The position numbers and the translations under genes are program-made. A stretch of 64,000 bases of DNA. It comes from Cinclus cinclus (taxonomy: Eukaryota > Chordata > Aves > Passeriformes > Cinclidae). The stretch is taken from contig NC_085046.1 of NCBI RefSeq assembly GCF_963662255.1, positions 98,225,324-98,289,323 on the forward strand. The letters run 5' to 3'. Shown here piece by piece: positions 24,001-38,100 of this stretch. The notes under the pieces are model-generated. The model saw only the letters and a list, made by a program, of their open reading frames with translations. It ran no database searches and was not told where the DNA came from. Positions within the stretch are counted from its first letter, which is position 1, and the number at the start of each line of letters is the position of its first letter.

Positions 24001-27000
24001 TATCTTCATACAATATCAGCCATCTCAATAGTGCTAAAATGCTGCAGTTGTTCCACTGCTATTACTAGTTACTTTAAAAGATAAATTGATGCAAAAATTA
24101 GAAAGTAACATATGTGAAGCAATCTTAAGCATAAATTCCTTCACACTTCTTATTAACTGTAGTTAAGATTTTAGTCATCAAATACCCTTTAGTTCCGACA
24201 ATAAAAGCAAAGAAAGGAAAATTTAACTGTTCTTGAGTGTTGCAAGCCCACTGAGCTCTGTAATTTGCTGAAGATTTGTTTTCTGGCACTTTCACCAGAA
24301 AAGGGGAGAGTGGGGGAGGGAGTGGAGAAGTATTTCTCCAAAAGCATTCTGACCCACAAAAAGACCCAACTGTATGTGTTGGGAAACATGTCCAAGCACT
24401 TCTCTATTTAAGTCTTTCTTCTCTTTCAGGAAAGTGTCAGTAGCTCTTTGAATAGCTATTGGCCTTGGCCAAGACCCTAGTGAAAGGCAACAGATGTTGC
24501 TAAGACTGTACCCAGGCTATCCTCTATCCTGTTTCATTTCTGAAAGGGAAAAAGAGAGAAAGGGAGAAGAAAACTTGCATTAAATCACTGGACCATTTTG
24601 TACTTCAGCAAATCTGTTTGCACATGCTCGACTGGCCTCGCCGAAAAGGCTGAGCCTTTTGCATTCAGCCTGAGGTCAGTCCTAATGCTCTGTTCAGTGG
24701 TCCACACTCCTTTCACTAGGAGCAGCTGCCCCTGATTGCTAGAACAAATTGAGGTGATTCAGGCCACCAGCAGGGCCACAGTACAAGTGCTTTTCACCAG
24801 AAAGGGAGGGAAAGCCTTAGAACAGGACCAACTGGGGCTGCCCACAATAAACCGTAGGATTAATTTGATACAGTCAATATTAAGACATGCTCTTGCTGAA
24901 AAGTGGGCCATAGTGACATAAACTATAAGACAGTTGGACTGACAGAAGAAGGAAGAAAGTGGTGTTCAAACATTTATTAAGTTACACTTAATTATTTAAT
25001 TGGGGGACATTAAAATGGTAATACTCACAGTTCAGGCTTGGGAATGACTTGCTGTTTAACCCCTGGCAGAATATTCTTGGTGTAAGTGGGATTCAAGATC
25101 TGTTGCGTCAACATCCCATTCACAGTATTGTCTGAAACACTGAGTGCAAGTTCTCTAAACTATTTCTGTTGTCAGTTTAAAGAGAATAATAATCAACAGC
25201 ACTATTTCCTACCATATTTATAAACCTGTTTCAGTGACTGGAAGTGGCTACATCGTTGTTATCCAAGGGGGAAAAAAAAGAGAGAGAAAATAAATATTAC
25301 TTCTTTTTAAATTCTTTTCTATCTATGAAAAAAGAGATAATAGCACAGAGGAGGACCCAGCAGGGAAAGATGAAGGCAAAACCCTCCCCCTTTCCCTGGT
25401 GCAAACAAGCTCTTGCATTTCTTGCTTCTGTCCCAGCTATCGGATCACAATATTTTCTGATGTGTGAAGGATCAGGCCAGCAGCTTTTCGAGTCTGAAGC
25501 CAAACAAAACAATACAGTAGTGCATTAAGGCACGATACCAAGCACTTAGCACTTCAAAAGGAAGCATGCTTTGATGCCTCTGAAAGGAAAGCAAAATCTC
25601 TACAGATAGATAGGCAATTTTACCAGACTGGTCAAAACGAAAGAGTGCTAATGTTAATTCATTAAACTGTGGATTTAAGATTGGGGAAGTTAGGAATTAC
25701 AGCATTTAGTCTGGCTCTGCATTTAGGTGGAATGGCTGGGTACAGCACATGGCCTTTGAAATAGAGTTATTCAAGAGGTAGCTTAGTAAGCTGAAGAAAA
25801 AAGATCTTACTATTTACTTAATTAGCAGGTACAGAAACAGAATTTAAGGAAAAATATATGCAAAAATCCTACTTTTAAACTCAGAAAAATTGAGATGCAG
25901 AAAAGTGTCTAAATAGTATACCAGATTCTGTGATACAAAACCTCACAAAAACAAAAATAAAATTAAAAGTATATTTTAACTACTTGAATGATGGACAAAA
26001 AACTGAGGCACACCTCAGTCTTCCTTTATTAGCATTTCATCCCATTAATTGCCACTGTTGTTACATAGAAAAATAGAAAAAAAAAAAGAGCTGTATGTTC
26101 AAAGAAAAGTTCTGAAAGACCAGGAGGAGTTGTACCTTTAACAGAAAATTTACTTTTTTATTCTCCTTAAAAACATTAAATAAGTAAATATACGTATCAT
26201 GAAATCTTCATGCCACTTCTTAAAACTTTCTTTTCTTTAAGGCATTGCATATGAGTGTATGATCTTTAAATAGCTGCATCTGAAAACTCATTCCCAATTG
26301 TAGTATGTGGTTTTCAGCTAGGCAAGGGGTGGATGTGTGTGTTTCAGTGTCGCTGACAACAAAGCCAGCTGAGACATTCCCCTTCTCCTTCCTTCCAACC
26401 CCCAGTGCTGGCACTCACACATGTGATGTCACCCCAGCTGAACAGAAAGTGAGTCTACTTTGCAAAACAGATCAGCTCAATGATACAAGATAAACCAAGG
26501 AAAAAAATAAAAAATAAAAAAGATAAGTTTTCAATTAACGTTTTTTAACATGTACTGCTTCCCTGATCAAGTTCACAACATGAGTCCATATGTAACTCTG
26601 CAAAACAAAGAGTAGGGATGAAATGGCAGAAGGAAACAAATTAAACTTTCAGTTTCCTTCAGAAACTTTCCAAATATTCTTTCTTTGGGAAGCTTAATGT
26701 AAAAGGCATTTGGGCATATCTACTGTTTTATTATCTGGATTTGATCTCATTCTTCTAGTTGAGTATATGCTTTTCTGGTCTTCTCTTCTGGTCTTTTTCC
26801 AAGCCTCTGCCAAGTCATAGTTTCCTGACATGCAGATATCAAATGAGAAAGGGGAAGGAATTGAACCTTAGTAAGGTCTTCAGTGGCAAGTTCTGGAGAT
26901 GGAAATGGAGCCTTCTGGGATTAATCTGACAAGAAAGATCAGAGTCACTTCAGCATGCTTCTGCCTACACTTGCCAGATTTATACAGCATGTAAGCAGGG

Positions 27001-27323
27001 ATGTATGACTGACAGTGTCAAACACTGCTGAGGAGAACAGTGGAAAGGGTATGGGCATTTGCCAGTTGTCAGTCTGATGTGATACAGGCTTTAATAAGAT
27101 AGGCACCAGGGTATAGAAACGGACTAGATTCATGTCTGATAGAAGCAAATTCTCATTTGGGCTCCTACACTGTTTCTTCTTATGCATAAAAGAAAATAAA
27201 ATAATAGTGATTGTGCAAGAGTTTGTGCCTGCCCTTTCTGGATAGCACATCCTATTTAAAAAAATAATATCAGTTCCCATGCTTTTATTTTGCGGGTACA
27301 GGGCTCAGTATTCGGGTTGAATT
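21001..27323. other. noncoding stretch
   Basis: No gene supported. Includes a K/N-coding A-rich patch at 21.0-21.1 kb and a perfect 11-bp hairpin at 21258-21282. The region at 24.6-24.9 kb is slightly GC-richer with a 61-codon frame but no recognisable product. The remainder is AT-rich single-copy-looking DNA. Confidence 0.5.
21258..21282. repeat. perfect inverted repeat, 11-bp arms, 3-nt loop
   Basis: AGAGAATCCAG, a TTT loop, then CTGGATTCTCT. A small perfect hairpin. No terminator, tRNA or microRNA-length context was seen, so it may be coincidental. Confidence 0.7.
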
Positions 27324-27349
27324 ATTCACATAATTCACATAATTCACAT
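27324..27349 (+). repeat. three tandem copies of a 9-bp unit
   Basis: ATTCACATA occurs twice followed by a truncated third copy ATTCACAT. A minor minisatellite. Confidence 0.85.
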
Positions 27350-30300
27350 TGTTTTGATGACATACAAAAGAAGAGTTAAATATACACGTGTGCGTGTGTG
27401 TGTATGCTTCAGCAGAATGTAGCCTAAACCCCAGATACCCAAGCCCTCAGAATTTAAGCAGATAAGCTGATAGAGAAAATAAATTTTAAAGACCTCCTCA
27501 TTAGAGAGAATTCATGGATGGTTACTTCGATACCATGTTTTAATAAAGGTACCATCCATATCATATTAGTTGTGCTCCCGGCACTTTCAATACTGAAAGG
27601 AACAGACAAGAACTGTACAGATCTGAGTCTGAGTTTCTCTATGTCTATGCCTCCTAATTGCTAGCACTGACCTAAGGTCTGTAAGAGTCTCTGATGAGTA
27701 CAACATGAAAAGGAAAAAAAAACTACAAAGCTTATTGTTACAGAGATTTTTACATTCTTAAAGGGTTAGTACCATTTGGGATAGTTAGCAAAATACATAA
27801 TAGAAGTAGGCAATATAACTGATTGAGAATTTCAAGAGCCTTTTGAAAGATTTCTTCTTTTGAGGATATTAAGCAATGAGAGGGGATGATGCACAGTCAT
27901 GTCATGGATTAAAAACTAATTAGGAGACAGAACAGAGCAGGAATGTATTCCAGCTCACAACCTAGAAGTGAGTGATTATTTTTACACAGCAGTGCCAAGC
28001 AAACTTTATTTGCACAAAACTGCACTCATTGCTCTCCAGTATTCTTATAAATTAAAGAAAAATAAAACACCATTTCAAAAGCATCCTTCTTTCCTTTTTC
28101 ACTATAACTGGTATAGAGTGATCTTCAACATCTAAAGGATGCCATGAATTTTAGTTGACTAGTTACCTGGAAAAACGAAGTAAAAAGGAAATTTCAAGAT
28201 TAGCATAGCATTTATTTTTCTACCTAAAGCAAGCTGATGACTGAAGGGAAATGTTCAGCTCTGAAGTGGCTTCTTTCTCTGCAGAGAACTACACTGGTGG
28301 TAGTTGGCAAGCAGGATGATCACCTGACTAATTTCTTGTTTACATGCAGTACCTACATTTGGCATGTTGGCAATTCCAGGACTGTCAAGAACACTAGACA
28401 ACAGTTCCGAGATTTTGCCCACTATGGATCCACGGGAACACTTCAGGGCAAATTATGTCCATTTTATCCCTTTCTAGTCCTTCGTGGCACTCCCTTCACT
28501 AATGTTTATTTGCTAACCAGGACCTCTGGGTCCCATTAGCATATGGCCATGCTGAAAGGATGGGTGATCCTCATAATGCCACGCTGGCTGCAGAGGATAC
28601 CCCAGTGAGAAATCTTTATCTCAGTTTAGTTCACAAACCTCACTCTGTTTGGTCTTTGAGGCCACAAACTGCAGGTAGTCACCTAATGCAGTTAGGACCC
28701 TAAGGTAAGGACATTCTCTACAAAGTAAAAAACTTTTTACTGCACGGGGATCTGTTATCCTCCTTCTTTTTACAACTGAACAGAACCTGATTAGAGATAC
28801 ACTGAATATAAACTGAAATGCTAATAAATTAGGAACATAATAAAGGATTTAGCATCAACTTCAGGCATATTTTTTACTAAGAAGGGACTTTACTCATTCC
28901 CACTTGTGCTGTATCATTTTAGTCTTTTTCCAGTATCTTAAAGGTCTATCAAAAATGGTCCAAATGAAAGACAAACCAAAAGATTATGAAGAGTTTTGAT
29001 CTTGATTTAGTTTTAAACCCAGATTAAATAAATGATTTATGGGTGAGAGGATTAGCATATACACAAAGATACACTGCACTGTAATCTCTTGATAGAGAAA
29101 TTAATCATGAGAGAAAGAGAATCAGAACATGGATGCAAAAAAGCTGACTGAAAATGAGATAATGGATAACAGAGGGTTATCCAATGATCCAATGAAGGAT
29201 CAATGAAGGATCAATTATCCAATGAAGGTTTTAAGAGATGAAAAGGAGCTAAGCGTTGGAGTTTGTTTGCACACAGCATTTTTCTTTGAGCATGATTGTA
29301 ATAGTTAGGGCAGCCCACTGGTTCACTCACTTGTACAATTGCCAAAAGCCTTTCTTTACCCTCATGTACTTACAGAACCTTGCTTTTTGTGCACACTATA
29401 CATAAAGTACTATAATTTTATACATAGAGATATATTGAAGTGCTTCATGATCCAGGGTTGAATCTCTGGTTGCAACCAGAAAAATATCAAAATTGAAGGC
29501 AGACTATGTGATATGAGGTGCGTGTGGAGAGGGCTCCAGGACTTCAAACCATCCAACACTGGCCACTTTCTCAGATAGTTCATATGCTCAGGACAGGCTT
29601 TGGATCTGAATCAATATCCCAATTACCATGTAATAATAGCATAAGGTGGTCACAGAACTAACCACAATTTTGCGGGAATACTTCTAAGTGTATATAGTGT
29701 GAGCATAGATTCCTGTCTTTACCTTTCTAGAGCAATTAAATTATGAGCTTTTTCACACAAGTTTTAACCAGGATGGAAGGCTGTATCTCTTATTGAACAG
29801 TTTTAAATGAAGTATTGTGAAAGTGGGAAACCTCTAAAGGAATTGCATGATACTATATTAAAAATAGTTCTTTTATGCAAAGCCATTCTTTCTCAAAGCA
29901 TTTTGTAAGAATGAACTAATTAATACTTAATAGAGTATATATTAATATTCTTTTTATTTGTGAATTATCCTTAACTATTTTACTTGAATAGACAAGAAAA
30001 AACAATATTAATAATTTTATATAAAACCTTTTTAATGTTTTTATCTTCCTTCTTTGATGGGACTAAATCATCAACATCTCAAAATAAAAGCATTTCACTG
30101 CTGTTGAATTTAAATATAGTTTTTATTTGTCAGCCAAAATGGTACCCTCACCACTTCTAAAATGTGACAGTCATGTTATTTTTAATTTTTTAAATTATCC
30201 TTCTTCTTTTTTTATTTATCATATTTTGAGATTTTCCTAATCCAAATTATGGTTCCATATGTATGGTTTTGTATCTATGTGTGTATATGCACATGCATAA

Positions 30301-32156
30301 ATATGTTTGTAAATAATTCCTTAACTACTTAGTCAGACAAAGCTCTCATTGAAGTAAAAAATAATTTTATTAGCCAGACAGTGAAGATTTAATATGCAGA
30401 TTTCTCCCCAACACAAAGTGCTCCATAAAGTAATATTTTTCCATTTCTCCAGGCTACATAGGCTTGAAAATATGTCAGAGTTGAATGCCATGAAAAAAAC
30501 AAGCACAAGCTCCCTTACATTACAGATGTTTTCATTAATATACTAATTATATTCAGTATATTTTGACTTCCCTCCACACCTTATGAAGTACCTTATGATA
30601 CTTTATTTAGTGTTGTTCAAATAAAAAAAAAAAAATTAAAATTAAAAAAATAGGAAAGGAGGCATAAGTAACAACAGCCCTACAACATAGCTGTAGGGTA
30701 ATGTGAAACAAAGTCACCCTGAGAGAACACACTTCCTAAAATACTTGAACTGTAGGTTTGGACTTCTATTGCTGTTTTCATTTCAGAGTAAAACACTGTT
30801 CTCTGACTAGACTGAAAGTATAATTTGGATACTTTTCTGTTAAGAGACAATTACAAAAGGGATGTAACTGCTTACCAGTCCAGAAGCCTCCAAACCATTT
30901 AATACTCTTACCTAGGATATACAAAAGTGTTTGAATGTTGTTTCAAATCACAAATTTATAGAGAAATTCCACTTAAAAGACAACTCCCAAAAAAATTTTG
31001 TTATTCAATTAATATATCAGCTACTCTGATGTAACAAAATAAAACTGGCAAAAATTTGTCACTTTAGAATTTTGCCACTGTAGAATAGTTGTGGGTTGCA
31101 CAGATAACTCTTTCTCAACAGACACAGTGCAAACACGCACAGAATAACTGCAGAAGAAATCTGCTATAGATTCCTATCCAAATATATTTAGCCCCTAGTC
31201 GTTAAATTATTTGGTCCAACAGAATTCCTTATATTTTGGGGAAAAAAAAAAAAAGTAAAGAGGAAATTAAGTGAAAAGTGTACATAATTTAACAGAAGAA
31301 ATCTATAAAAGAAGAACAGGAATAAGTCATAGATCAATTATGCTGCAGTTTATTAGAAGTCTTACAATATATAAAGAATAAGCCATGAAAACTTGCATAT
31401 CCAATTAAATACATTTTGAGTGAGTTTTGGGTGTCTTTTCCTGAAACTAAATTCTGAATTTAGCTTTGGTCCCCCAAGTAATATTTATGACATAGTGAAA
31501 TCTTTATATAGAGAGAGATTAAGAAAATTTATTTCTATAAAGTGGAGGAAGAGAAAATATTTTTAGAGTTTTTTTAACTTCAATTGTTATTTTCAATTGA
31601 TAAAAGTATCACCTTTGAAAAACCTAAACAGTATTTTTCTAGTTGTTTTATGTTCAGTAAATACAGCAGACTTAACACAGAAAAGGATCCAAAGAGCACA
31701 CAAACTAAATTAATTCTTAAGAAATATCATGGCTACACAGTCACTTTGTCCCAAGCATGATCTGTAATTAGAGAGACTGTGGCAAAGGGCATTCCACTAC
31801 TGCTTGTAACAATGTGTTTCAAAATAAAATACATTTTTAAAAAGCATTTATTCTCAAATGAAAAGGATTAAAAAAAACCCTGATGTTTAGTGAGGTTACC
31901 ACTTTCTTACAGACATAAAGGAATTGGAATGGATAACAAATGTCCTCTATACTTTCAAAAATCCTAGTCATCTATCAGATGCGGAAATGTATAAAAAGCA
32001 ATTAAAGCACTCATCTATTTTACTGAGAAGTTGAATGAAGAAACCTTGAGTAAAAATGCATAGTACTATCTTTAAGAAACTAATATTTAATGCAGTATGC
32101 AAACAACCAAATGAAATGTGTTTATAAGAAGAAAAATATTGATAAAAAGGAAAGAC
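27350..32156. other. noncoding stretch
   Basis: AT-rich, no gene recognised. Holds a GTGTGC patch near 27.39-27.40 kb, a small local duplication at 29177-29229 and A-rich patches near 30.62 and 31.24 kb. A 100-codon frame at 28237-28539 has no recognisable domain. Confidence 0.5.
29177..29229 (+). repeat. short interspersed local duplications (ATCCAATGA / GGATCAATGA)
   Basis: TTATCCAATGA occurs at both ends of this segment, with two GGATCAATGAA-type units between. It looks like slippage or local duplication. Confidence 0.6.
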
Positions 32157-32160
32157 AGAA

Positions 32161-32228
<68 letters not shown>

Positions 32229-32236
32229 AAAAGAAA

Positions 32237-32332
<96 letters not shown>
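32157..32332 (+). repeat. (GAAA)n microsatellite, about 175 bp
   Basis: More than 40 GAAA units with one interruption (AAAAAG twice near 32228-32240). The two frames across it encode only K-E-R repeats and are not genes. Long purine/pyrimidine mirror repeats of this kind are mutable and can adopt triplex structures. Confidence 0.98.
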
Positions 32333-34020
32333 GGGGATCTGAAGGAAGGATTCTCTACTTATTATGTAGAAATAAAGTCTTTTAATATCTACTGTGAATT
32401 TTTAACTCCCTGGGTATAAAGTAATACTCATTGTAAACTGTGAATACATAGACCTCTCAGCCTTATGGCTGGCTGGAATGAGCATTACAGCATTACAGCT
32501 GCAAATGTGTGCCACAACCATGATTTCTAAAACTAATTTTAACTATGTGGAACACTGGACTGATTTGTTAAACCTGAACAAAACTCTGTCCCAAGCAAAG
32601 CTGTTCATACTTAGATAAGCTTGTTGACAGTAAGAATATCAATACTCTAAAATTTACAGGTTCATGAAGATGTAGATGATACTTCATTTACTAAAATAAA
32701 AATATTGCATTCATTCTACCTCTAGTTCTTAGATTCTGTACTTGAATTCTGTAGATTCCATACAGCTGGGGAATACATTGCAGACTTTGCTATCAAAGTC
32801 TGGAATGTAAATTCACATTGAAAATTAGGAGTGTAAGAATATGAAAATTTTGGTTAGTTGCTTGATTCATCACCAGTAGTTCTGAGATGCAATCAGAAAC
32901 CAAAATGTAGTCACTTTTCAAGTCAGTTTATTTAGTTTAGAAGAAAAAATGCATCATGCTGATCTGCTTGGATGTTACAAGATAAATCAATAACCCTACA
33001 CTTTAGAATTAATGTAGATGCTGAATCAACACAAGACCTATTAAAATGAGTGTAAAAGGATTAAATTGCAATACATTACATATATCTAAATGCATTCACT
33101 AGTCTGCACATACAGCTTCTCAAATGAATGAGTGGCATGCAATTTGTATGTTGAAACAATTCTGCAAGCAATACAAGTCCTCTGAAATGATACTTTTTTA
33201 ATTGTAGAACATCTAAATTTAGGCATTTAATGTTTAAAATTTCTTTTTACATTTTCAAATACTAGCCTCTCTTTCTTGTCTAGAATCCCTCCACTCTAGG
33301 CAGTTGTTTGTATAACTGATGAACAATCTCTCAAAATATAAAATGTTCTTCTGGGCAGAGATCCCAGGTAAGGAATCACTGGAAGTGAAGGATCCAATGA
33401 CTAATAGAACTATGTTTCAAGTCATCCACGGGGTCAGTTGTCTGTGGCACAGCACTGAAGATTTATAACAATAAAATGTATTCTCCACTCAGCTCTCATT
33501 TGTTTGAGCCTGAGAATCAGGATTCCAGCTCCATAAATTTATTGAATCTCCTCTTTGAAGAGAATTACATAAGCTGCATTTAACCTGGCCTTGGTTTTCT
33601 TTAGAGATTGCTCAATAACTGATTTGCCCTCCACTTTTGTTTTGACCTCTATTTCATGTTGATTTGGGGGCATTCTGCTGACAAATTCACAGCAACACTT
33701 CCTTTGCAGCAGCTTGCCCTGTAGCTGAACTCAGTGGAGAGAAAGCACGAGGTATAGGGCTGATATCCTTGCTCTTTTCAAGTGTGTCTATATGAGTTTG
33801 AAATAGATTTAAAGCCTATGCCACAATTTCTTGGACACATTAATGAGGATCACCCTTGCTTATGTGAAATATAAAGGGGAACAAAAAGGGGAACACACAT
33901 GACAAAAAAAGTTACTAAAATCTCCCTAAGAAATATTAGTTTGGGTAGAATACTACTTACCTTACCTTTCACTATACCATCAAAAAAGACATTGCATCAC
34001 TGAGCACAAGGCAGGTATAT
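32333..34020. other. noncoding stretch
   Basis: AT-rich, with no gene or repeat family recognised up to the solo LTR. Confidence 0.5.
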
Positions 34021-35109
34021 TAGGTTTTCATGGCCAGGTTTGGGGGGGGGGGGGGGGGGGGGTGGTGGGGAAGTTTACAGGGAAGCATCTGTGAGAAGCT
34101 GCTAGAAGCTTCTTCCATGTCCAGCTGGCTCCAAGATGGAAGTGCCACTGGCCAAGACTGGGACAATCAGAAATGGTGGTAATTCCACTGTGACAACATA
34201 TTTAAGGAAAAATGGAAAGAATAAAATGTTATTGTGCAGATGTAACTGTGGCCAGAGAAGAGAGGAATAATATGTGAAAGGAACAAATATGTAGACACCA
34301 AGGTCAGTGGAAAAGGAAGGGCAGGAGCTGCGATTCCCCTGCAGTTGGAGTTGAGATTCCCCTGCATCCTGTGAGACAGACCATGGTAAAACATCTGAGC
34401 CCCTGAAGGACCATGGGGATGCAGAGATCTGCCTGCAGCCCTGAAGGACACCCATGCTGGAGCAGTGGAAGCCTGAGGGGAGGAGTGAACTGCGAACCCG
34501 TGTTGGAGCAGGATCCTGGCAGGGACCTGCAGACCTGTGGAGAGGAGACCCCACAGGTTTCCTGGTAGTAATTGTGACACTGTGGGAGACCACGATGGAA
34601 CAGGCTGTACCTGAAAGACAGCCCCCCCGGAAGAGTGACTTACATTGCAGCAGTTCATGGATAATGGTTGTCTGTGGGATAAGCTCATGTTGGAATTCAT
34701 GTAGAACTATATCCCATGGGAAGGACCCCAGGCTGGAGCAGCAGAAAGATTCCTCTCCCTGAGCAGAGGCAGAAACAACTTGTCATGAACTGACCATAAC
34801 CCCCATTCCATGACTCCCTGAACTGCTTGGTGGAGGAGGTAGAGCTGGGAAGGAACATGGGGTGGGGGAAAGGTGTTTCTAAAGTCTTATTTTACTTCTC
34901 ATCATCCTGCTCTGATTTTGTTAGTAATAAATTCAATTAGTATCTCTAATTCAAGTCAGTTTACCCACGATGGTATTTAGTGAGTGATTTCTCCTAGTTC
35001 TTGTCTTAATCTATAAACCCTCTGTTAAATTTCCTCTCCTTGCTCCACTTAGAAAGGGCAATGATACAGAAGTTTTGGTGGGTGCCTGACATTCAGCCAG
35101 GGTGAACCC
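34021..35109 (+). mobile_element. solo LTR of an avian endogenous retrovirus
   Basis: A block of about 1.09 kb matches, from memory, a bird LTR family. It opens near CATGGCCAGGTTT, followed by GAAGCTGCTAGAAGCTTC-like sequence. There is then a long series of GGAGCAG/GGACC-type imperfect repeats (CTGGAGCAG recurs), a GAACTGACCATAACCCCCAT segment, and an end at GCCTGACATTCAGCCAGGGT. A TATA-like TATTTAA lies near 34199 and AATAAA at 34926-34931, in the order expected for a plus-oriented LTR. No gag, pol or env sequence flanks it, so it is a solo LTR left by recombination. The class is probably ERVL-like but not certain. Frames of 102-177 codons inside it are artefacts of this GC-rich repeat. Confidence 0.7.
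34042..34062 (+). repeat. run of 21 G
   Basis: An uninterrupted G21 followed by GGTGGTGGGG near the start of the LTR. It is a strong candidate to form a G-quadruplex and also a likely assembly or sequencing trouble spot. Confidence 0.9.
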
Positions 35110-38100
35110 TCTGCAGCAGGGAAAGCCCAACTTAGTTTCAATAGTTATTTCAGAAGTTCATGATGTTGCTCTGGTTTGTGATGCCTTAAGACCAGCTTGG
35201 CTACCATTTAGGTCTCATTTTTTTCTTTTGAAGGTTTTACCAAAGAAAAGTTTTGGGAAATAATATCTGAAGAAGACTGAGCAACTTTCTCCCTATCATC
35301 AAAATCAAATCAGTTTTACTGTGTGGGTCTAGGAGTGAGTTATGGATGCAATCTTTTATGCCAGGGAAAGAATTTCAACCTAGAATATGTACTTCATTGA
35401 AAGTTCATATTTCAGCAAGTTTGTTTAAAATCAAGAATCTAACTGAGGGTTTGTCTTTTCTAGGCTGTCAAACATGTTACATTTTGCCCTTAAAAATATT
35501 TTCTATTGAATATGTGATTAACCTTAGAAATTTCTTGCAGTAACTCTCTAAGTTGTCCAAATAGTAAAAGGATGACTACCCCTTATTTCACAAGTGTTCT
35601 TTTTGAGATACATTGGCCACAGGCTTGTCAGAGGGGACTCTCTTTAATAGTGATCTTTAGTCATTTAACAAGGCACTTGAAAGTCAGTACTGCTTTAAAA
35701 ACCCCAACACGTAATATTTAATAATAATGATGAAAATTAACATGATTTCTTTCAGTAATAACTCCTACATAAAAATTTCAGGAATTCAATTAGCTGTACT
35801 TGAAGAATACAATTTTCTCAACAGACCTTGCTTGTGTTATGTAGAATCACGTGCACTATTTTGCCACAAAGAACTGCTTTTCACAAGCCTGCTCTGAGCT
35901 GCAGAATCATTTATAGGCTTCATAAAATTAAAAAGATACTTTCTACTTGTGTGAAACTTTCTACCTGAGGCTCAAACAGTGCTTCCTGATACTTTATTTC
36001 ACAGTCTTTGCAATACAGAATAAGACCATTATGATCTTACAGATGGAGACATTTAGGAAAAAAGTCTCTGATAATTTCTATGCTAGAAGTCCTAAGCAGA
36101 AATACACACTGGACAATGGAGTAGATAATTAATATACATATCATCTAGGTGACCATGCAAGTAGTTTTCCATGTAGTTATTAACAAAACTTACAGGTTTT
36201 TTATGTTTGTCAGGAAAATTTAGACAGGTCTTTGAGCACACAAAAAAATACTTCTCTGATACATCCTGGACCCAGTGTTACAACTAATACTACACAACAT
36301 TTCTTTCTTCATCTTCCCAGATGGAGACATAGCAGCCAGAGGTGGGTCGAAGGAGGGTCTGTGGGCATCTACTGGGAGTTCCCACTTACTTAAGATCCAA
36401 GAAATGTCTAGTCAGTGCATTGCTTGCCTAGTTGCTTTATGTTGTCAAACAGTAGTAGCCTTGTTGTTTAGAGCATGTTATGGTCAAGTTGTGCTGAACC
36501 TTAGTAAGAAAACAGAGGAGGAAAAGATATCTCAGGCTGCATTTTCACTCATTATGTTCAGAGGATTGCATGATGAGCCACAGTGGATCAGAGCAGGCTA
36601 ACACATGTGACATAATCCACACAACTTATCTGGTTGTGTGGGTTTAAGTGTAAGTTTGGACATTATTTTGAAACACATGTGTCCTAGATATATGGATTAA
36701 CAGATTGTGAAATACTTTTTTTTTTTATTTTGCCACAAGAAAGAAAAATACTGCAGTGAAGGCATGCCAAAGGAGGGAACTTTGTGCTTACATAAGATCA
36801 CAAACATGCTGGTGTCTATTCCAGAAAATTCCAGTCAATAACATGATTCTGCTTTCATACTATTTAATTGAGTCCAATGTTATTCTTTAATTTCTCTGGT
36901 ATCACCCCAAACAAAAGAAAGCTGAAAATATTTGTCAGTTTTCTTTAAGAGGAGTACACTACAATGTGTTTTCCCTAATACAAAAAGGGCTAATTCACAT
37001 GCAATACACCAGCACACTATATTTCACATTGCCACTCAGAAATATACACATGTACTCACTCTCACAAGAGTATACAGTAGCTACAGTCAGATTTATGTCT
37101 CTGTGGAGCAATTTGAAAGAGTGTGATCCAGAAACTAAGCTGAATATTAAGCCTGGAGGAGCTGTTAAGCAACAAGGCTTTGCTGATTAAAACATGAACT
37201 TTATTTTAGTTTATTTAATTCATTTTGCATTTGGGTGTTTTATGTTAATTAACTCTTATGCAATTTTTATTAAATTTACTTTAGGTCCTAAATGAATATT
37301 TCAAATTGCTATTGATAATTGTTTATCGACTATGGAACCCACATTGAATGCAATTCCACATTTAATTCCCAACACAATTATGAAAAATAAGAGTTTCTCT
37401 GTGGTAAAAGACAAGGATAGAAATTTAGGAGGTATAAATACAAACAAAACTGCAGTGTACTCACTGCATAGGCTAGAAAGCTATAACTTCTTTAGACTGG
37501 GATGATGACTGATTTTTGGAAGAGTAGCAAGTCATAACCTTTCAATTCTTGGAAGAAGATACCTTGGAAGACCCAGATAGAGGGTGCTCAAGCCAAGAGC
37601 AGGCCTCAAAATGAAATAATTTGAAAGACTATGCTTTGTACTGTAGTGGAGGATAGGGAGAGTTACCTCAGAGGAAAACCCAAAACTTGCATTTCAGTCT
37701 CCTCATTTGTATTTGGTCATGGTTGCCTGCATGTTTGAAGTGCTTCAGATTCTATAATGCCTTACGAAACAGATTCAGTTCTGGTATAAGCAGATACAGT
37801 TTGACTGGCAGTTGTACTACAACACTGGGTAATCTTTTCAGTAATAAGTACTATCAGTAATAACATTATTAAAAAGCATTACTATCTTAGCTTTGCCGTG
37901 CAAGGCAGAATGGAAAGATGATCTTGTTGTTACAGGACAGAAGTTCTGAGTTAGATATCCAATATCCAGGTTTATTATACACTTATTTAGCAAGCCAGGA
38001 GTAGTGTCTTCACATTTCAGTAAATGCCCTTTCTGCAAAACTACATAAATTGTTGAGATTAATTTTTCTGTTTCTATGTTAACACCACCACAACAGGGCA

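Noticed and set aside
28237..28539. 100-codon plus-strand frame
   Set aside because: No domain, no promoter or splice context, and no similarity I recognise.
32090..32419. 109- and 74-codon frames
   Set aside because: They are translations of the GAAA microsatellite (K-E-R-K repeats).
34102..34762. Frames of 102-177 codons on both strands
   Set aside because: They lie entirely within the solo LTR, are absent from known retroviral proteins as far as I can tell, and arise from its GC-rich imperfect repeats.
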